The notes beneath the pieces were generated by a model. That model saw nothing but the letters and a program-made list of their open reading frames with translations, had not been told where the DNA came from and did no database searches. Shown one piece after another: positions 8,582 to 18,371 of a stretch of DNA of 64,000 nt (position 1 is its first letter; the number at the start of each line of letters is the position of its first letter). The position numbers were made by a program, and so were the translations under genes. This DNA is from Candidatus Thiodiazotropha sp. (ex Codakia rugifera) (lineage in GTDB: Bacteria; Pseudomonadota; Gammaproteobacteria; Chromatiales; Chromatiaceae), in NCBI GenBank assembly GCA_025656675.1, contig JAHXHN010000002.1, positions 287,202-351,201 on the forward strand, given 5' to 3'.

Positions 8582-8914
8582 CTACTGTTTGGAAAAGCGC
8601 TGTCTTAGATAGCAGATGATGTCATCAGACTCATACAACCACTCTATCCGGTCATCATGCTCTATTTTCAGACAGGGTGTTTGCGCCTTCCCTCCCTCTC
8701 TGTGAAGCTCATCATACCAATGGGGTGTGTAGGACGCATTGCGACGTTCGATGTTTAGATTCAATCGACGGATGACTCGATTGACCTTGAGGCAGTAGGG
8801 ACAGAATGGGAAATAGTAGAGCGCTAGCTGGCTGGTCTCTATGTCAACCTGCCGTTGCTGTTCCTGGGGCCGTTTTACTGGCTGGGTCAATAACCCTAAA
8901 AGCCAGTACAACAT
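8582..8914 (-). CDS. Glutaredoxin/GST N-terminal-domain thiol protein
   Basis: A 110-residue protein with an N-terminal hydrophobic stretch (MLYWLLGLL) and a thioredoxin-fold domain carrying the redox motif CPYC in YFPFCPYCLKVNR, followed by the cis-Pro region (AQTPCLKIE). Typical of membrane-linked glutaredoxin-like or GST N-terminal proteins that reduce disulfides or mixed glutathione disulfides. The start at 8914 is chosen over 8929 because GAGGAG lies eight bases upstream. The gene is the last of a minus-strand run arsC, wrbA, hda, bolA, this gene; a functional link with BolA (which pairs with monothiol glutaredoxins) is tempting, but this is a dithiol type. Confidence 0.82.
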   Translation of the reverse strand: MLYWLLGLLTQPVKRPQEQQRQVDIETSQLALYYFPFCPYCLKVNRVIRRLNLNIERRNASYTPHWYDELHREGGKAQTPCLKIEHDDRIEWLYESDDIICYLRQRFSKQ

Positions 8915-8962
8915 AGGTTTTCTCCTCAAAAAAAGACTGTGACCGGCCCTGTTGTGGTGTAC

Positions 8963-9283
8963 CTACCCCTGCTTTGATCCACCAAGGCAGGCTGGCGAGT
9001 CCGGAACAGTACCCCCGTGATTGAACCAATCCTCCGGTGTCATGGTGTGAAGTGCGAGAGCATGTATTCCTCCCTGTAGCTCTTCAGCCAAAACTTTGTT
9101 GACCTGCCGGTGGCGGCTGATCAGTTTTTCGTCTTTAAATGCTTCACTGACTACAACCACCTTAAAGTGGGATTCAGCACCCTCTGGCACACTGTGCATA
9201 TGGCTCTCGTTAATGACCTCCAGGTGTAGCGGAGAGAACGCCGACTGGAGTTTCTGTTGAATGGTTTTCTGAGTCGTTGCCAT
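8963..9283 (-). CDS. BolA family protein
   Basis: A 106-residue BolA-type protein: EVINESHMHSVPEGAESHFKV contains the conserved SHxH and SHF residues that bind Fe-S clusters with glutaredoxins, and RHRQVNKVL is the family's basic helix. BolA proteins take part in iron-sulfur cluster trafficking or stress morphology control. The start at 9283 is preferred over the upstream ATG at 9319 because a GAGG site lies just before it. It follows hda closely on the same strand. Confidence 0.92.
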   Translation of the reverse strand: MATTQKTIQQKLQSAFSPLHLEVINESHMHSVPEGAESHFKVVVVSEAFKDEKLISRHRQVNKVLAEELQGGIHALALHTMTPEDWFNHGGTVPDSPACLGGSKQG

Positions 9284-9315
9284 GTCATTACCTCGTGGAT
9301 TAATAGTATAGCGTG

Positions 9316-9996
9316 TCATAGATGCAGTATTTCACGTACAAAAGGTATGGTCAGTTTACGCTGAGCAGCCAAAGATGCCTGATCGAGCCGATCCATGAGC
9401 AATGTCAGAAAATGGATATCTCTGGGGGTTCTTTGCAGCAGAAAGCTGGCGGTCTCAATGCTCATGGTCATCCCTCGTTTCTCAGCGCTGCTGATCAGCA
9501 ATTCAAGGCGTTCGTCATCATTCAGAGGGATCAGGTGATAACAGGGCCCCCAAGCCAGTCTGGAGGCAAGATCGGCAAGCTGTAGTGAAAGCTGTGCTGG
9601 CGGACGATCACATGCCACGATCAGTTGCGCCCCTCTATCCCGTAACTGGTTGAAGAGATTGAATATGGCAAGTTCCCACTCCGGTTGACCTGCCAGTACC
9701 TCCAGGTCATCGAGACAAACCAGAGAAAAGGCTTCGAGCCCTTCCAGCATGACCGGTTCCAATCCATGTTCCGATTTGAATGGAAGATAAGCGGGCTGTC
9801 CCTCTTCGCTTTGCGCCCGATGGCAACATGCCTGCAGCAGATGGCTTTTGCCACTGCCAGTCTCACCCCAAAGATAGATAAATGGATCGAGCTTACAACG
9901 TAAACGGGATATAGCCTCCCCATTGCGTCCCGTAATGAAACTTGTGAAATCGACACTGGGTCGGATGTTGAGGCTGAGAGGTAGTTGAACGGGCAT
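9316..9996 (-). CDS. hda: DnaA regulatory inactivator Hda
   Basis: A 226-residue AAA+ protein of the usual Hda length. The N-terminus has the clamp-binding-like motif QLPLSLNIRP, followed by Walker A GETGSGKSHLLQA, Walker B LVCLDDLEVL and the sensor/arginine-finger region RDRGAQLIVACD and SRLAWG. Hda with the loaded beta clamp stimulates ATP hydrolysis by DnaA after initiation, preventing re-replication. It is in a compact minus-strand cluster with wrbA upstream (gap 11 bp) and bolA downstream, an arrangement common in gammaproteobacteria. Confidence 0.95.
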   Translation of the reverse strand: MPVQLPLSLNIRPSVDFTSFITGRNGEAISRLRCKLDPFIYLWGETGSGKSHLLQACCHRAQSEEGQPAYLPFKSEHGLEPVMLEGLEAFSLVCLDDLEVLAGQPEWELAIFNLFNQLRDRGAQLIVACDRPPAQLSLQLADLASRLAWGPCYHLIPLNDDERLELLISSAEKRGMTMSIETASFLLQRTPRDIHFLTLLMDRLDQASLAAQRKLTIPFVREILHL

Positions 9997-10007
9997 TTAA
10001 TTGTTGT

Positions 10008-10616
<609 letters not shown>

Positions 10617-10691
10617 CTATTGTTGATACTGAGCATGCCAGTTTCTCTTTTCAGGTGTGTCTATGGTTAAACCTGAACCCACGGATTCAGG

Positions 10692-11039
10692 CTAAAGGAT
10701 GTCAAGGACCTTTTCTGGTGGTCGGCCGAGAGCCGCTTTGCCATCCTTTATCACAATGGGACGTTCGATCAGTTTGGGATGGGCAATCATCGCCTCAATC
10801 AGCTGATCTCGACTCAGTTGCGGATTGTCCAATTGCTGTTCTTTGTATGCATTCTCCTTTTTACGCATCAGATCCCTGGGCTCCAGTCCCAGCAGGTCGA
10901 GGATGTGTTTGAGGGTCTCCTTGTTTGGTGGAGTTTTCAGATATTCCACCACATCGGGTTCGATGCCATTCTCCTGAAGAAGCTGTAGGGTTTGTCTGGA
11001 TTTGCTGCAGCGTGGGTTGTGATAGATCTCAATGCTCAT
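10692..11039 (-). CDS. arsC: Arsenate reductase (glutaredoxin-type), ArsC family
   Basis: A 115-residue protein with the ArsC N-terminal pattern IYHNPRCSKSRQTLQLL (catalytic Cys11), the conserved YLKTPP segment, and the arginine-bearing LIERPIVIKDGKAALGRPPE block. Glutaredoxin-coupled arsenate reductases convert arsenate to arsenite. In this conserved setting upstream of wrbA and hda, without ars transport genes, it may be the YfgD-type paralogue whose main job is not proven. Confidence 0.92.
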   Translation of the reverse strand: MSIEIYHNPRCSKSRQTLQLLQENGIEPDVVEYLKTPPNKETLKHILDLLGLEPRDLMRKKENAYKEQQLDNPQLSRDQLIEAMIAHPKLIERPIVIKDGKAALGRPPEKVLDIL

Positions 11040-11274
11040 GATGTATTGCCTCTTAACTATTTATCAGCCCCCCATGTTAGGGCTGGTGAATGGTTATATT
11101 CTTGGGTTTTTTGGAGGATGTTCACCCCCTATGATCTGCACCGGGTAACCACATCCAGGGGTTGCAATCTGATCGGGCACATTGCCTCAAGAGTAATTTA
11201 CGGCCATTGTATCCATACAGACAGAACTGCTCCACATGCAGACCTGCTGAGAAACAATAATTTCATGGAGTTCA

Positions 11275-12510
11275 ATGATGAACCAGCCGAGCGCCAGTCA
11301 AATCATACTCTCTCCGCTGCGGCATATTCGTCCCTTTATCCGTCTGGTAATGCACCATTTTACCCAAGATGGGGGAATACAGCATGTCGCAGCGCTGACA
11401 TACACTACCTTGCTTTCACTGGTGCCATTGATGACCGTCATGCTGGCATTATTCTCTGTGTTCCCGGCATCAGAGCGGATGTCAGCTCAGATCGAGGATT
11501 TTCTGTTTCAGAACTTCGTCCCTGCTGCGGGTGAAGCTGTGCAGCAGCACCTGAAGGATTTCAGCCAGAAAGCGGCACAGTTGACAGGGGTGGGATTCCT
11601 GTTTTTGATCCTGGTGGCGCTACTGTTGATGAACAATATCGATCAGGCTTTCAACGCGATATGGCATGTCAGGAATAAACGTTCACCACTTGCCAAGTTC
11701 ACTGTCTACTGGGCCATACTTTCGCTAGGCCCGATATTGATCGCGATCAGTGTGGGGGTGACCTCCTATCTTGTCTCGATACCCTTTTTTGACGATGCCC
11801 AGACGGTGGTCATGGTACGATCGAGGCTGCTCGGTATGATGCCCATATTGATTTCGGCGCTCGCATTCACACTGCTGTTTGCGCTCGTCCCTAACCGTTC
11901 GGTCATGCTGCGCCATGCCATTGCAGGCGGTATTATTGCCGCGCTGTTGTTCGAGGCCACAAAAAGGGGGTTTGCCCTCTATGTCACTAACTTTCCAACC
12001 TACGAAGCGATCTATGGGACGCTGGCAGTTGTACCCATTTTTCTGATCTGGATCTACCTCTCTTGGCTGGTGACCCTGCTGGGTGCGGAATTTACCTATT
12101 GTCTCGGTATCTACCGGGAAGATTGGCGGGAGAGTATGCAGCAGCGGGGAGACAGGTTTTTACTTGCTGTACACCTTCTGCAATTATTACGTGAGTCTCA
12201 ACACATGGGTTTACCTCAGTCGACTCGTCAATTGCAGGAGCGCGCGAATTACGCTTCTGAAGAGCAGCTTGAAGCAATACTTATCAGCCTGCAAAAAGCA
12301 CATTTTGTTCTGCATACGGATGAGAAAGGTTGGGCCTTGGCTAGAGATCTGCGAGAAGTCAAGTTAACAGAACTCTACCGCTCTGATGCCTATGTGTTGC
12401 CGGGTAAACAGGAGACGGAGAGGATCTCAGATAATTTAAAAGGATTGCTTGGACAGTTGAATGATCAGTTGCATGAGACGATGAATCACCCGTTGGATAA
12501 ACTGCTGTAG
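11275..12510 (+). CDS. YihY/virulence factor BrkB family membrane protein
   Basis: A 411-residue protein with six hydrophobic helices in the first 290 residues and a cytosolic C-terminal domain that looks like a winged helix (residues about 300-370: LPQSTRQLQERANYASEEQL). The YihY core is clear: HVAALTYTTLLSLVPLMTV, LMNNIDQAFNAIWHV and IFLIWIYLSWLVTLLGAEF. Once annotated as ribonuclease BN; the true function of this family is unsettled. Start at the first of two adjacent ATGs with a GGAG eight bases upstream. Monocistronic. Confidence 0.93.
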   Translation: MMNQPSASQIILSPLRHIRPFIRLVMHHFTQDGGIQHVAALTYTTLLSLVPLMTVMLALFSVFPASERMSAQIEDFLFQNFVPAAGEAVQQHLKDFSQKAAQLTGVGFLFLILVALLLMNNIDQAFNAIWHVRNKRSPLAKFTVYWAILSLGPILIAISVGVTSYLVSIPFFDDAQTVVMVRSRLLGMMPILISALAFTLLFALVPNRSVMLRHAIAGGIIAALLFEATKRGFALYVTNFPTYEAIYGTLAVVPIFLIWIYLSWLVTLLGAEFTYCLGIYREDWRESMQQRGDRFLLAVHLLQLLRESQHMGLPQSTRQLQERANYASEEQLEAILISLQKAHFVLHTDEKGWALARDLREVKLTELYRSDAYVLPGKQETERISDNLKGLLGQLNDQLHETMNHPLDKLL

Positions 12511-13039
12511 CTTTATTATGACTACAATTGCATTTACCTCAAAATATACTTCTTCTAGAGAAGTTAAAGATATTATTAATAAGAGGTGTGACTACTGTTA
12601 ACCTGTTCAGTTGGAAGTTTCAAGTAAGTCTAGTTGTGCCGGCAATGAATTGAAGGATAGCATCGATATTCAATCAGCTTATGAATAAATAATTACCGAT
12701 GGCGAAATTTATCTGTCGGACTGTACATGTTTGCTGGTTTTCCGTTAACTATTTATGGTTATTCCAGTGTTCTGCTTTTATGGGATGATAGTTCTAATCG
12801 TATCTGAACGAGTGATGTATCGTTTGCTGATTGTAACTGTTGCATCATTGACCGTATTCCGAGATATGACAGTACCAATCTTACAATCGTAACTATTTCA
12901 TCTATATTTTTAGAAATACTACCGGCCTGTTTAAAATGAGCCAACTTTAAAAAAAACACGGTACTAAAGTTAATACGCTACAATCCGCATATTTGCGTTT
13001 ACAAAGTACTCATGTGAAATCAAAGGATGATACTGACCC
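12511..13039. other. AT-rich intergenic region before the tailspike-like gene
   Basis: Markedly AT-rich compared with the neighbouring genes; no gene, tRNA or clear repeat is visible. It may contain the promoter of the following gene and marks the left side of a compositionally distinct patch (about 12510-15190). Confidence 0.5.
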
Positions 13040-15142
13040 ATGACAGTACATACACTATCCAGCCAGTCAGGCCCATTCAATGGGAATGATGTTAGAACCA
13101 CATTTCCTTTTTTTCTGACCTTATTTGACTCTAAGCAGCTTTTTGTTACCAGAACTACGTTGTCTGGTCACGAAGAGGTATTGACGGAAGGGGTCGATTA
13201 TATGGTTAGACTGAATCCTGATCAGGAATCTAACCCAGGTGGAGAAATAGAGTACCCCGGTGCAAACGGGCCCATGCCTACAGGTGAGTCGATACATTTA
13301 AAGCGGGTTGTCGACCTGTTACAGGAAACGGATCTACAGAGTTTAGGTGGCTATTCACCAATTGATATTGAGCAGTCGCTTGATAAGCTCACAATGATCA
13401 CGCAACAGTTGACAGATGATGTGACAGCAGTCAACGAATCAGTTACCGCGATATCACCCACCAGATTTGCTGTCCTGGGTGCAAGTGAGACAGTTTTTCC
13501 ATGGCAACAGACATGGATTAATCATATTAATGGGGCTTTTCAGTCAGAAGGCCTGAATGTTGAATTTTACCATACAGGAGCAGGTGCGGTTACACATCAT
13601 CTGGCCATGTCGGAAGTCGATTCCTTGACTGGTGAAACAAGGGTTGAACTGACAAGTAATTCTGACCCGGATGTTATCATTGTGGAGCTTGGAATTAACG
13701 ATGCAATATTAGCGCTTGGCCGACGATCACAGAATGAACTGATTGCGGACGCTCAAGCACTGTATGGTTACTTTAGGGATAACAATCCTAATGCGCTGAT
13801 CATCTACTCAAGATTAATCCCCTATGATGAAGAGCGCCATGGGAAAGTTGCAACTGAAAATATCAAGAAGAAATATTGTGTGCCTTTCATGCATGGGACT
13901 TCCAATATGCCCGGCGAAACTAACTTGTACACTTCCGAATATGCAGCGCTTGAGACGATTATTTCTTCTACCATGCAAGATAGATTGAACGTATGGAAGA
14001 CACTAGATGCAGAGTGTCAGAGCCTTGCGGATGTGACTATTCACACCAGCTACTTCCGAGCGGCGAGGTTAGGTTTGCTGTCACATGATCGATTTCATCC
14101 AAATTCATTGGGACATTATTTTATTATGAGTCGTGTATGGAAGGCATTCCAGACGGAAGCAACTATCCGTGCGGCAATTCCTGAACTGACAAAAATCAGA
14201 AATTTGGGAGACTTTACTGATTTTGATTTGCTATGGAGTTCCGCTATCAAACTTGATGCAGGAGGTGATGGATATGACGTTGATCCGGATTTCTTATCGG
14301 GTTGGGAATATCCAATGTGGCTGAATATATACGCTGATACAAATATTATATACGGTATTAAATTTTGGGCTAATCAACAACGTCCTACTATCGATGTTTC
14401 TGAATTTGTCAATAAATCGAATAATGATATCTTTCTGACCATGATGAATGATCTCTGGCCTGAATTGACAATAGAGACAAAATTATGGGTGGAGGGTAGC
14501 GCCGAGCCTTTAACTTGGAACAGTACCACACCCAGTCAATTGACCTCATCAACAGGTGGGCATATCAGTGCAGCCCAAAATATTTCGCTGACAAATGGTA
14601 TCTGGCTGATCAAATACAAGGTTGGTGATGATGTGTTTGGCCCATTTTCAGTGAATGTGTCAGGTACATATCCACTGACACAGGATAGGGGGAATGATGT
14701 CGTTTCATTAGTCAGGATCAATGATCAAAGTATTGCTAGTGCAGGATGGCATAACATCATATTGACTAACGGAGCGATAATCAGGGAGATCAATGATGCG
14801 CCATCAGCAGTCTTAACGGGTAATGATGGTGAGGTGAGGATCCCAGATGATCAAGGATTCAGTCGTTTCAGAGTGCATGGATTCTGCAGTCTAGTCGCTG
14901 CCAGCAGTGGTGTTTACAGGTTGTCTTTTTATAGATCCCCGACCGGTTATCTACATGATCGTGCATCGGGAAATATCAGTATTGATCCAACCAGCAGTAC
15001 AGAACCCATTCGCCTAACTTTTGATAGTATGTGGCTGCCAATACAACCGGGTGGTGAAACAATATATTTTGCTGTTTATACGCCAGCTAGTGCTGTTATA
15101 GACGCTGGTTTAGGTATCGGCCTTCAAATCGAATTGAGATAG
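13040..15142 (+). CDS. Phage tail-fibre-type protein with SGNH hydrolase domain
   Basis: A 700-residue protein. Residues 1-135 resemble the adaptor domain of phage tail fibres and tailspikes: FNGNDVRTTFPFFLTLFD, a GVDYMV strand, GESIHLKRV and the IEQSLDKLTMITQQL helix. Residues about 140-370 are an SGNH esterase: block I LGASE (Ser149), block III GIND (218-221), block V DRFHPN (Asp350, His353). The remaining part is beta-rich. In phages such spikes bind and deacetylate surface polysaccharide. There are no other phage genes nearby, which is odd. The DNA is AT-rich against its neighbours, suggesting transfer. No signal peptide is seen. Confidence 0.78.
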   Translation: MTVHTLSSQSGPFNGNDVRTTFPFFLTLFDSKQLFVTRTTLSGHEEVLTEGVDYMVRLNPDQESNPGGEIEYPGANGPMPTGESIHLKRVVDLLQETDLQSLGGYSPIDIEQSLDKLTMITQQLTDDVTAVNESVTAISPTRFAVLGASETVFPWQQTWINHINGAFQSEGLNVEFYHTGAGAVTHHLAMSEVDSLTGETRVELTSNSDPDVIIVELGINDAILALGRRSQNELIADAQALYGYFRDNNPNALIIYSRLIPYDEERHGKVATENIKKKYCVPFMHGTSNMPGETNLYTSEYAALETIISSTMQDRLNVWKTLDAECQSLADVTIHTSYFRAARLGLLSHDRFHPNSLGHYFIMSRVWKAFQTEATIRAAIPELTKIRNLGDFTDFDLLWSSAIKLDAGGDGYDVDPDFLSGWEYPMWLNIYADTNIIYGIKFWANQQRPTIDVSEFVNKSNNDIFLTMMNDLWPELTIETKLWVEGSAEPLTWNSTTPSQLTSSTGGHISAAQNISLTNGIWLIKYKVGDDVFGPFSVNVSGTYPLTQDRGNDVVSLVRINDQSIASAGWHNIILTNGAIIREINDAPSAVLTGNDGEVRIPDDQGFSRFRVHGFCSLVAASSGVYRLSFYRSPTGYLHDRASGNISIDPTSSTEPIRLTFDSMWLPIQPGGETIYFAVYTPASAVIDAGLGIGLQIELR

Positions 15143-15170
15143 CTTCCTATAAGTTGCATTTTTTGTGTAC

Positions 15171-15187
15171 ATAGATCGATGATCTAT
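15171..15187. terminator. Short hairpin between convergent genes
   Basis: ATAGATC and GATCTAT (stem of seven, three-base loop) lie between the tailspike-like gene and the convergent gene; on the plus strand it is followed by CAGGCGTTTTTTA. Weak terminator candidate. Confidence 0.35.
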
Positions 15188-16800
15188 CAGGCGTTTTTTA
15201 TTCGATATCGTTCCAGTCTGGCTGTGGTTTCGAGAAGTTGTAATGGTGTAATGCCAGGCGCTGGAATCATCTCTTCCACACGGTACTCCTGACCAATCAC
15301 AAAGAAATGCTTCGGTACGATCAGGGAGCTGCGGTGAGTGTGACCCTGGTCGATAAAAATCCCGGGGCGATCCATTGCTTGTTCCTCGCTCTGCTGTTGA
15401 ATCATCGAGCGTATTGTGATCGGCTCGATTTTTCCGAGAATAAATTGCATGCCAATCTCAAGTTGATTGTCCGGGTAATACATGGCGCGTTTAACAACAC
15501 CAATTTTCCACTCGCTTCCAACACAGTGCTGGTGATTGGAGATGAGTACGAGTTCTCCGATGAGAGGCATGTTCAAGTTGTTTTTTACAATCCGAAGCGC
15601 AACTCCGGAGCGGCTCTGGTTTGTACGTAGGGCCATCAACTGGTGTTTTTCGTTGGATCCTCCTTCATGTTGAATGCCGGCAGGCTGGGTCATGGTGATC
15701 TCTTCATCACTGTGAGATGTCAGGGTGTCTTTGCCAGAGAGGTAGCTGTAGATGGGCTGAATCCCAACCCACATCATGACCTGCCCCGTGGTTTTATGAC
15801 GCTCACTATCCCGTTTCATCCGGATATGCCAGGTTTTCAACATGCGTGCCAGCAGATTGGTGGCCTCCTGTTTCGTCAGTTTGGATAATGCATCTGTTTT
15901 TCTCTCTTCGGACCGTTCCATTTGCCGTAATTGTTGATGCAGCTGTTGGCTGACCGGACTGAGATCGAATAGAGTAAATCGGGGTTGCGCCAGGTTTTCC
16001 AGACAATCCTGATGGTAGAGATAGGGGGAGACATCACCTAACCGGTCTATCACATAGCGACCAGTCGTTTCCGTTTCGGCAGTTGGCGGTGTGATCGTGG
16101 CCTTGCCGGCAACTGCGTTGAGATATTCAAAGCAGAGTCTGGGTTCGCCTTCCTGTAAGTGACAGGGGTCTAGCAGCAACAGTAACAAAAAATGGTTGTA
16201 CTGGTGGGAAATTGTGGCGTATTCCGGCTCTGCCTGATCGTTGTCATCAATGAGATTGTTATGGATTTTCTGTTCTTCGGCAAAGGTTCTCAATCTGGAT
16301 ATTTGTCGATACGCCGTTCCCGAGCGGCAGTCAAAATCTTCACAGGCCAGGAGGAAGTCAAGTATGAAGTATTTGTTGGCGTAGTAGATAGCATGACCAA
16401 GGTGGTCAAGTTGTTTCCGATTGGCCTTGTTACCGATACATTCGTTGACAATATGACTGTAACCATAAGCCATCTCCAATATGACCCTGCGTATCAGACC
16501 GATCGACACTTCCGCTTTTCGTTGTGACAATCCATGGGTCAGTCGCAGTGATGGCGTGGTATAGATCTCCATCAATTCCAGGCGCTTCTTGACCTGTCCG
16601 GGAAAGCGATTGAGTCGGCCAAGGCTGGTAATGATGTTTTCCGCAAGCTGTTGCTGATCAGCGAAAGGTAGTGCAGCCGCCCACTGACGGAGTTGTTCAG
16701 GATCAGTTTCGACCAGCGGATTTTCAAATGGATCAGGCTGAGGCACAAAAAATAGCGGCTGTTGCCTGGGTGTACTCCGTTGGGCAAAAAAATCAAACAT
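15187..16800 (-). CDS. Possible c-di-GMP effector with PilZ-like C-terminal part
   Basis: A 537-residue cytosolic protein without membrane segments. The first 400 residues are mostly helical (for example VSIGLIRRVILEMAYGYSH) and not a named domain that I recognise. The C-terminal part has a beta-rich region beginning NQSRSGVALRI and GELVLI, resembling PilZ-type modules and the FimW-like proteins of Pseudomonas. This suggests a c-di-GMP receptor for pilus or motility control; the assignment is tentative. The window has several other c-di-GMP proteins. It is a single gene on the minus strand, convergent with the tailspike-like gene. Confidence 0.6.
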   Translation of the reverse strand: MFDFFAQRSTPRQQPLFFVPQPDPFENPLVETDPEQLRQWAAALPFADQQQLAENIITSLGRLNRFPGQVKKRLELMEIYTTPSLRLTHGLSQRKAEVSIGLIRRVILEMAYGYSHIVNECIGNKANRKQLDHLGHAIYYANKYFILDFLLACEDFDCRSGTAYRQISRLRTFAEEQKIHNNLIDDNDQAEPEYATISHQYNHFLLLLLLDPCHLQEGEPRLCFEYLNAVAGKATITPPTAETETTGRYVIDRLGDVSPYLYHQDCLENLAQPRFTLFDLSPVSQQLHQQLRQMERSEERKTDALSKLTKQEATNLLARMLKTWHIRMKRDSERHKTTGQVMMWVGIQPIYSYLSGKDTLTSHSDEEITMTQPAGIQHEGGSNEKHQLMALRTNQSRSGVALRIVKNNLNMPLIGELVLISNHQHCVGSEWKIGVVKRAMYYPDNQLEIGMQFILGKIEPITIRSMIQQQSEEQAMDRPGIFIDQGHTHRSSLIVPKHFFVIGQEYRVEEMIPAPGITPLQLLETTARLERYRIKNA

Positions 16801-17343
16801 AGTAATGCTTTAGAGCTGGTTCCCTGTAATTGTTGTCCAATCTTTAACTATATCATCCAGATCGAGATGCAGAACAGTCTTCTAACAATAATTGGCCACG
16901 ATTAGGAATTAATCTATTCACAATCCCCATCGCCTGAAGACGGGCCGTCCAAAATAAAAAATATCAATTAAAACAATTGTATATATAATAATTGCTGCTT
17001 AGCTTTACATGGATGATCATGCTTGTCGTTGAGACTGAAGAGATGGATCTGGGCAATCACAGCAGTAAGATGCTTTTGTCATATTGTGGTTTCCATGGAT
17101 TGCACAAGCTGGAATTTAGCCTGAAAATGGGGGTCTGAAACAACGGCCAAGCCCAGTAATCCGGGAATGTGGATAGAAGAGCATACCCATTGCGGGACGC
17201 CAACAAGGGTTCCCTGTATGCTTGACGGTGAAAACTTTACGGTAGCATTTTGAATAAGAAATGTTGATAAACTACCGCCCCCTAGTGCGTTTTCGAAGCG
17301 TGCAAGTATAAAAATTGACCTACGACCGACAGCGGAGAGAAAT
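16801..17343. other. Intergenic region, divergent promoters
   Basis: Between divergent genes. The part near 16960-17000 is AT-rich (ATATATAATAATT). A 99-codon minus-strand frame at 17079-17378 overlaps the next gene's start and has no family signal, so it is not called. Confidence 0.5.
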
Positions 17344-17826
17344 ATGCCCCATGCAAGTCCACTGCAACGTGTACTCATACCCTGTGTACTGTTGCTTCTT
17401 TCAATATCGGCAGCGGCTGAACAGGTTGATTTCGAATTACAGGGGCTGGATGGTAAAAACTATCGCCTCTCTGACTACCGTGGAAAGTGGGTGTTGGTGA
17501 ACTACTGGGCAACTTGGTGTCCACCCTGCAGGGAGGAGCTGCCGGAACTGGAAGTCTTTCACAATAATCATAAGGATAATGATGCGGTCGTATTGGGTGT
17601 GGCTATGGAACGTATTGAAATGCCGCGCTTGAAGGCTTTTGTCGACGAGCAGTTTCTCAGTTATCCCATTTTGTTGACCAAACCAACTGCTCGCACGGAA
17701 CTGGGTAGAGTGCCTGGACTGCCCACATCATTTTTGGTCAATCCTGAAGGTGAATTGGTTGCTCGCCAGGTAGGTCCGGTGACCCTGGAAGATCTAGAGA
17801 GTTTTATAGACAACAAGGACAATTAA
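17344..17826 (+). CDS. TlpA/ResA-like periplasmic thioredoxin
   Basis: A 160-residue protein with a signal peptide (hydrophobic residues 9-24) and a TlpA-type thioredoxin domain. The active site is WATWCPPC (Cys59, Cys62), and the cis-Pro region is LPTSFLVNPEG. Such proteins reduce disulfides outside the cytosol, for example in cytochrome c or cuproenzyme maturation, using electrons from a DsbD/CcdA protein. It begins a tight plus-strand run: another thioredoxin-fold protein (8 bp downstream), TolC, adaptor, acylphosphatase. The start at 17344 follows GGAGAG. Confidence 0.92.
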   Translation: MPHASPLQRVLIPCVLLLLSISAAAEQVDFELQGLDGKNYRLSDYRGKWVLVNYWATWCPPCREELPELEVFHNNHKDNDAVVLGVAMERIEMPRLKAFVDEQFLSYPILLTKPTARTELGRVPGLPTSFLVNPEGELVARQVGPVTLEDLESFIDNKDN

Positions 17827-17837
17827 GGAGGAGAGTG

Positions 17838-18371
17838 ATGTCTCGTTACACTTTGTTCTTGATTTTACTGTTACTGATCTTTGGTGATGTCAGTGCGGCA
17901 ACCCGTGATCCTGGTAATCACTTTTTTGATCAGTCACTCGGGGATTTCAGCGATGAGCTTGAGCTGGCCAAAGAGGAGGGCAAAAAGGGGATATTGATCA
18001 TGTTCGAGATGGACGAGTGCCCCTTCTGCCATCGCATGAAAACCCGGGTCCTTAATCAGGTTGAAGTGCAGGACTATTACAAACAGCATTTTCTTATCTA
18101 TACGGTGGACATAGAAGGTGATGTTGAGATCGCAGATTTTCATGGAGAGGCGATGAAAGAGAAGGATTTTGCATTTAAAAAGCATCGGGTCCGGGCTACG
18201 CCGGTGTTCGGGTTTTTTGATACTGAAGGCAATATCATGACCCGCTTTACTGGTGCTACCAATGATGCCAGGGAGTTCCTGTGGCTTGGTGAATTTGTAG
18301 TGAATGATCACTACAAGTCGACAAATTTTTCACGATATAAGAGAGCAAAGAAAAAGGAACTCAGGAAATAG
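17838..18371 (+). CDS. Periplasmic thioredoxin-fold protein (SoxW-like)
   Basis: A 177-residue exported protein: signal peptide at residues 2-20, then a thioredoxin fold with MDECPFCHRM (Cys61 and Cys64) and a cis-Pro at RATPVFGFFD. The CxxC with phenylalanine-bearing spacer and the DFHGEAMKEKDFA segment resemble SoxW/thioredoxin_2-type proteins linked to periplasmic sulfur metabolism, but the exact partner is unknown. The ATG at 17838 is preferred to GTG at 17835 because of the AAGGAGG site ending about six bases upstream. Its stop codon overlaps the next gene's start by one base. Confidence 0.85.
   Translation: MSRYTLFLILLLLIFGDVSAATRDPGNHFFDQSLGDFSDELELAKEEGKKGILIMFEMDECPFCHRMKTRVLNQVEVQDYYKQHFLIYTVDIEGDVEIADFHGEAMKEKDFAFKKHRVRATPVFGFFDTEGNIMTRFTGATNDAREFLWLGEFVVNDHYKSTNFSRYKRAKKKELRK

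Noticed and set aside
17079..17378. 99-codon minus-strand frame before the TlpA-like gene
   Set aside because: Overlaps the start of a real gene, no ribosome site, and composition unlike a protein domain.
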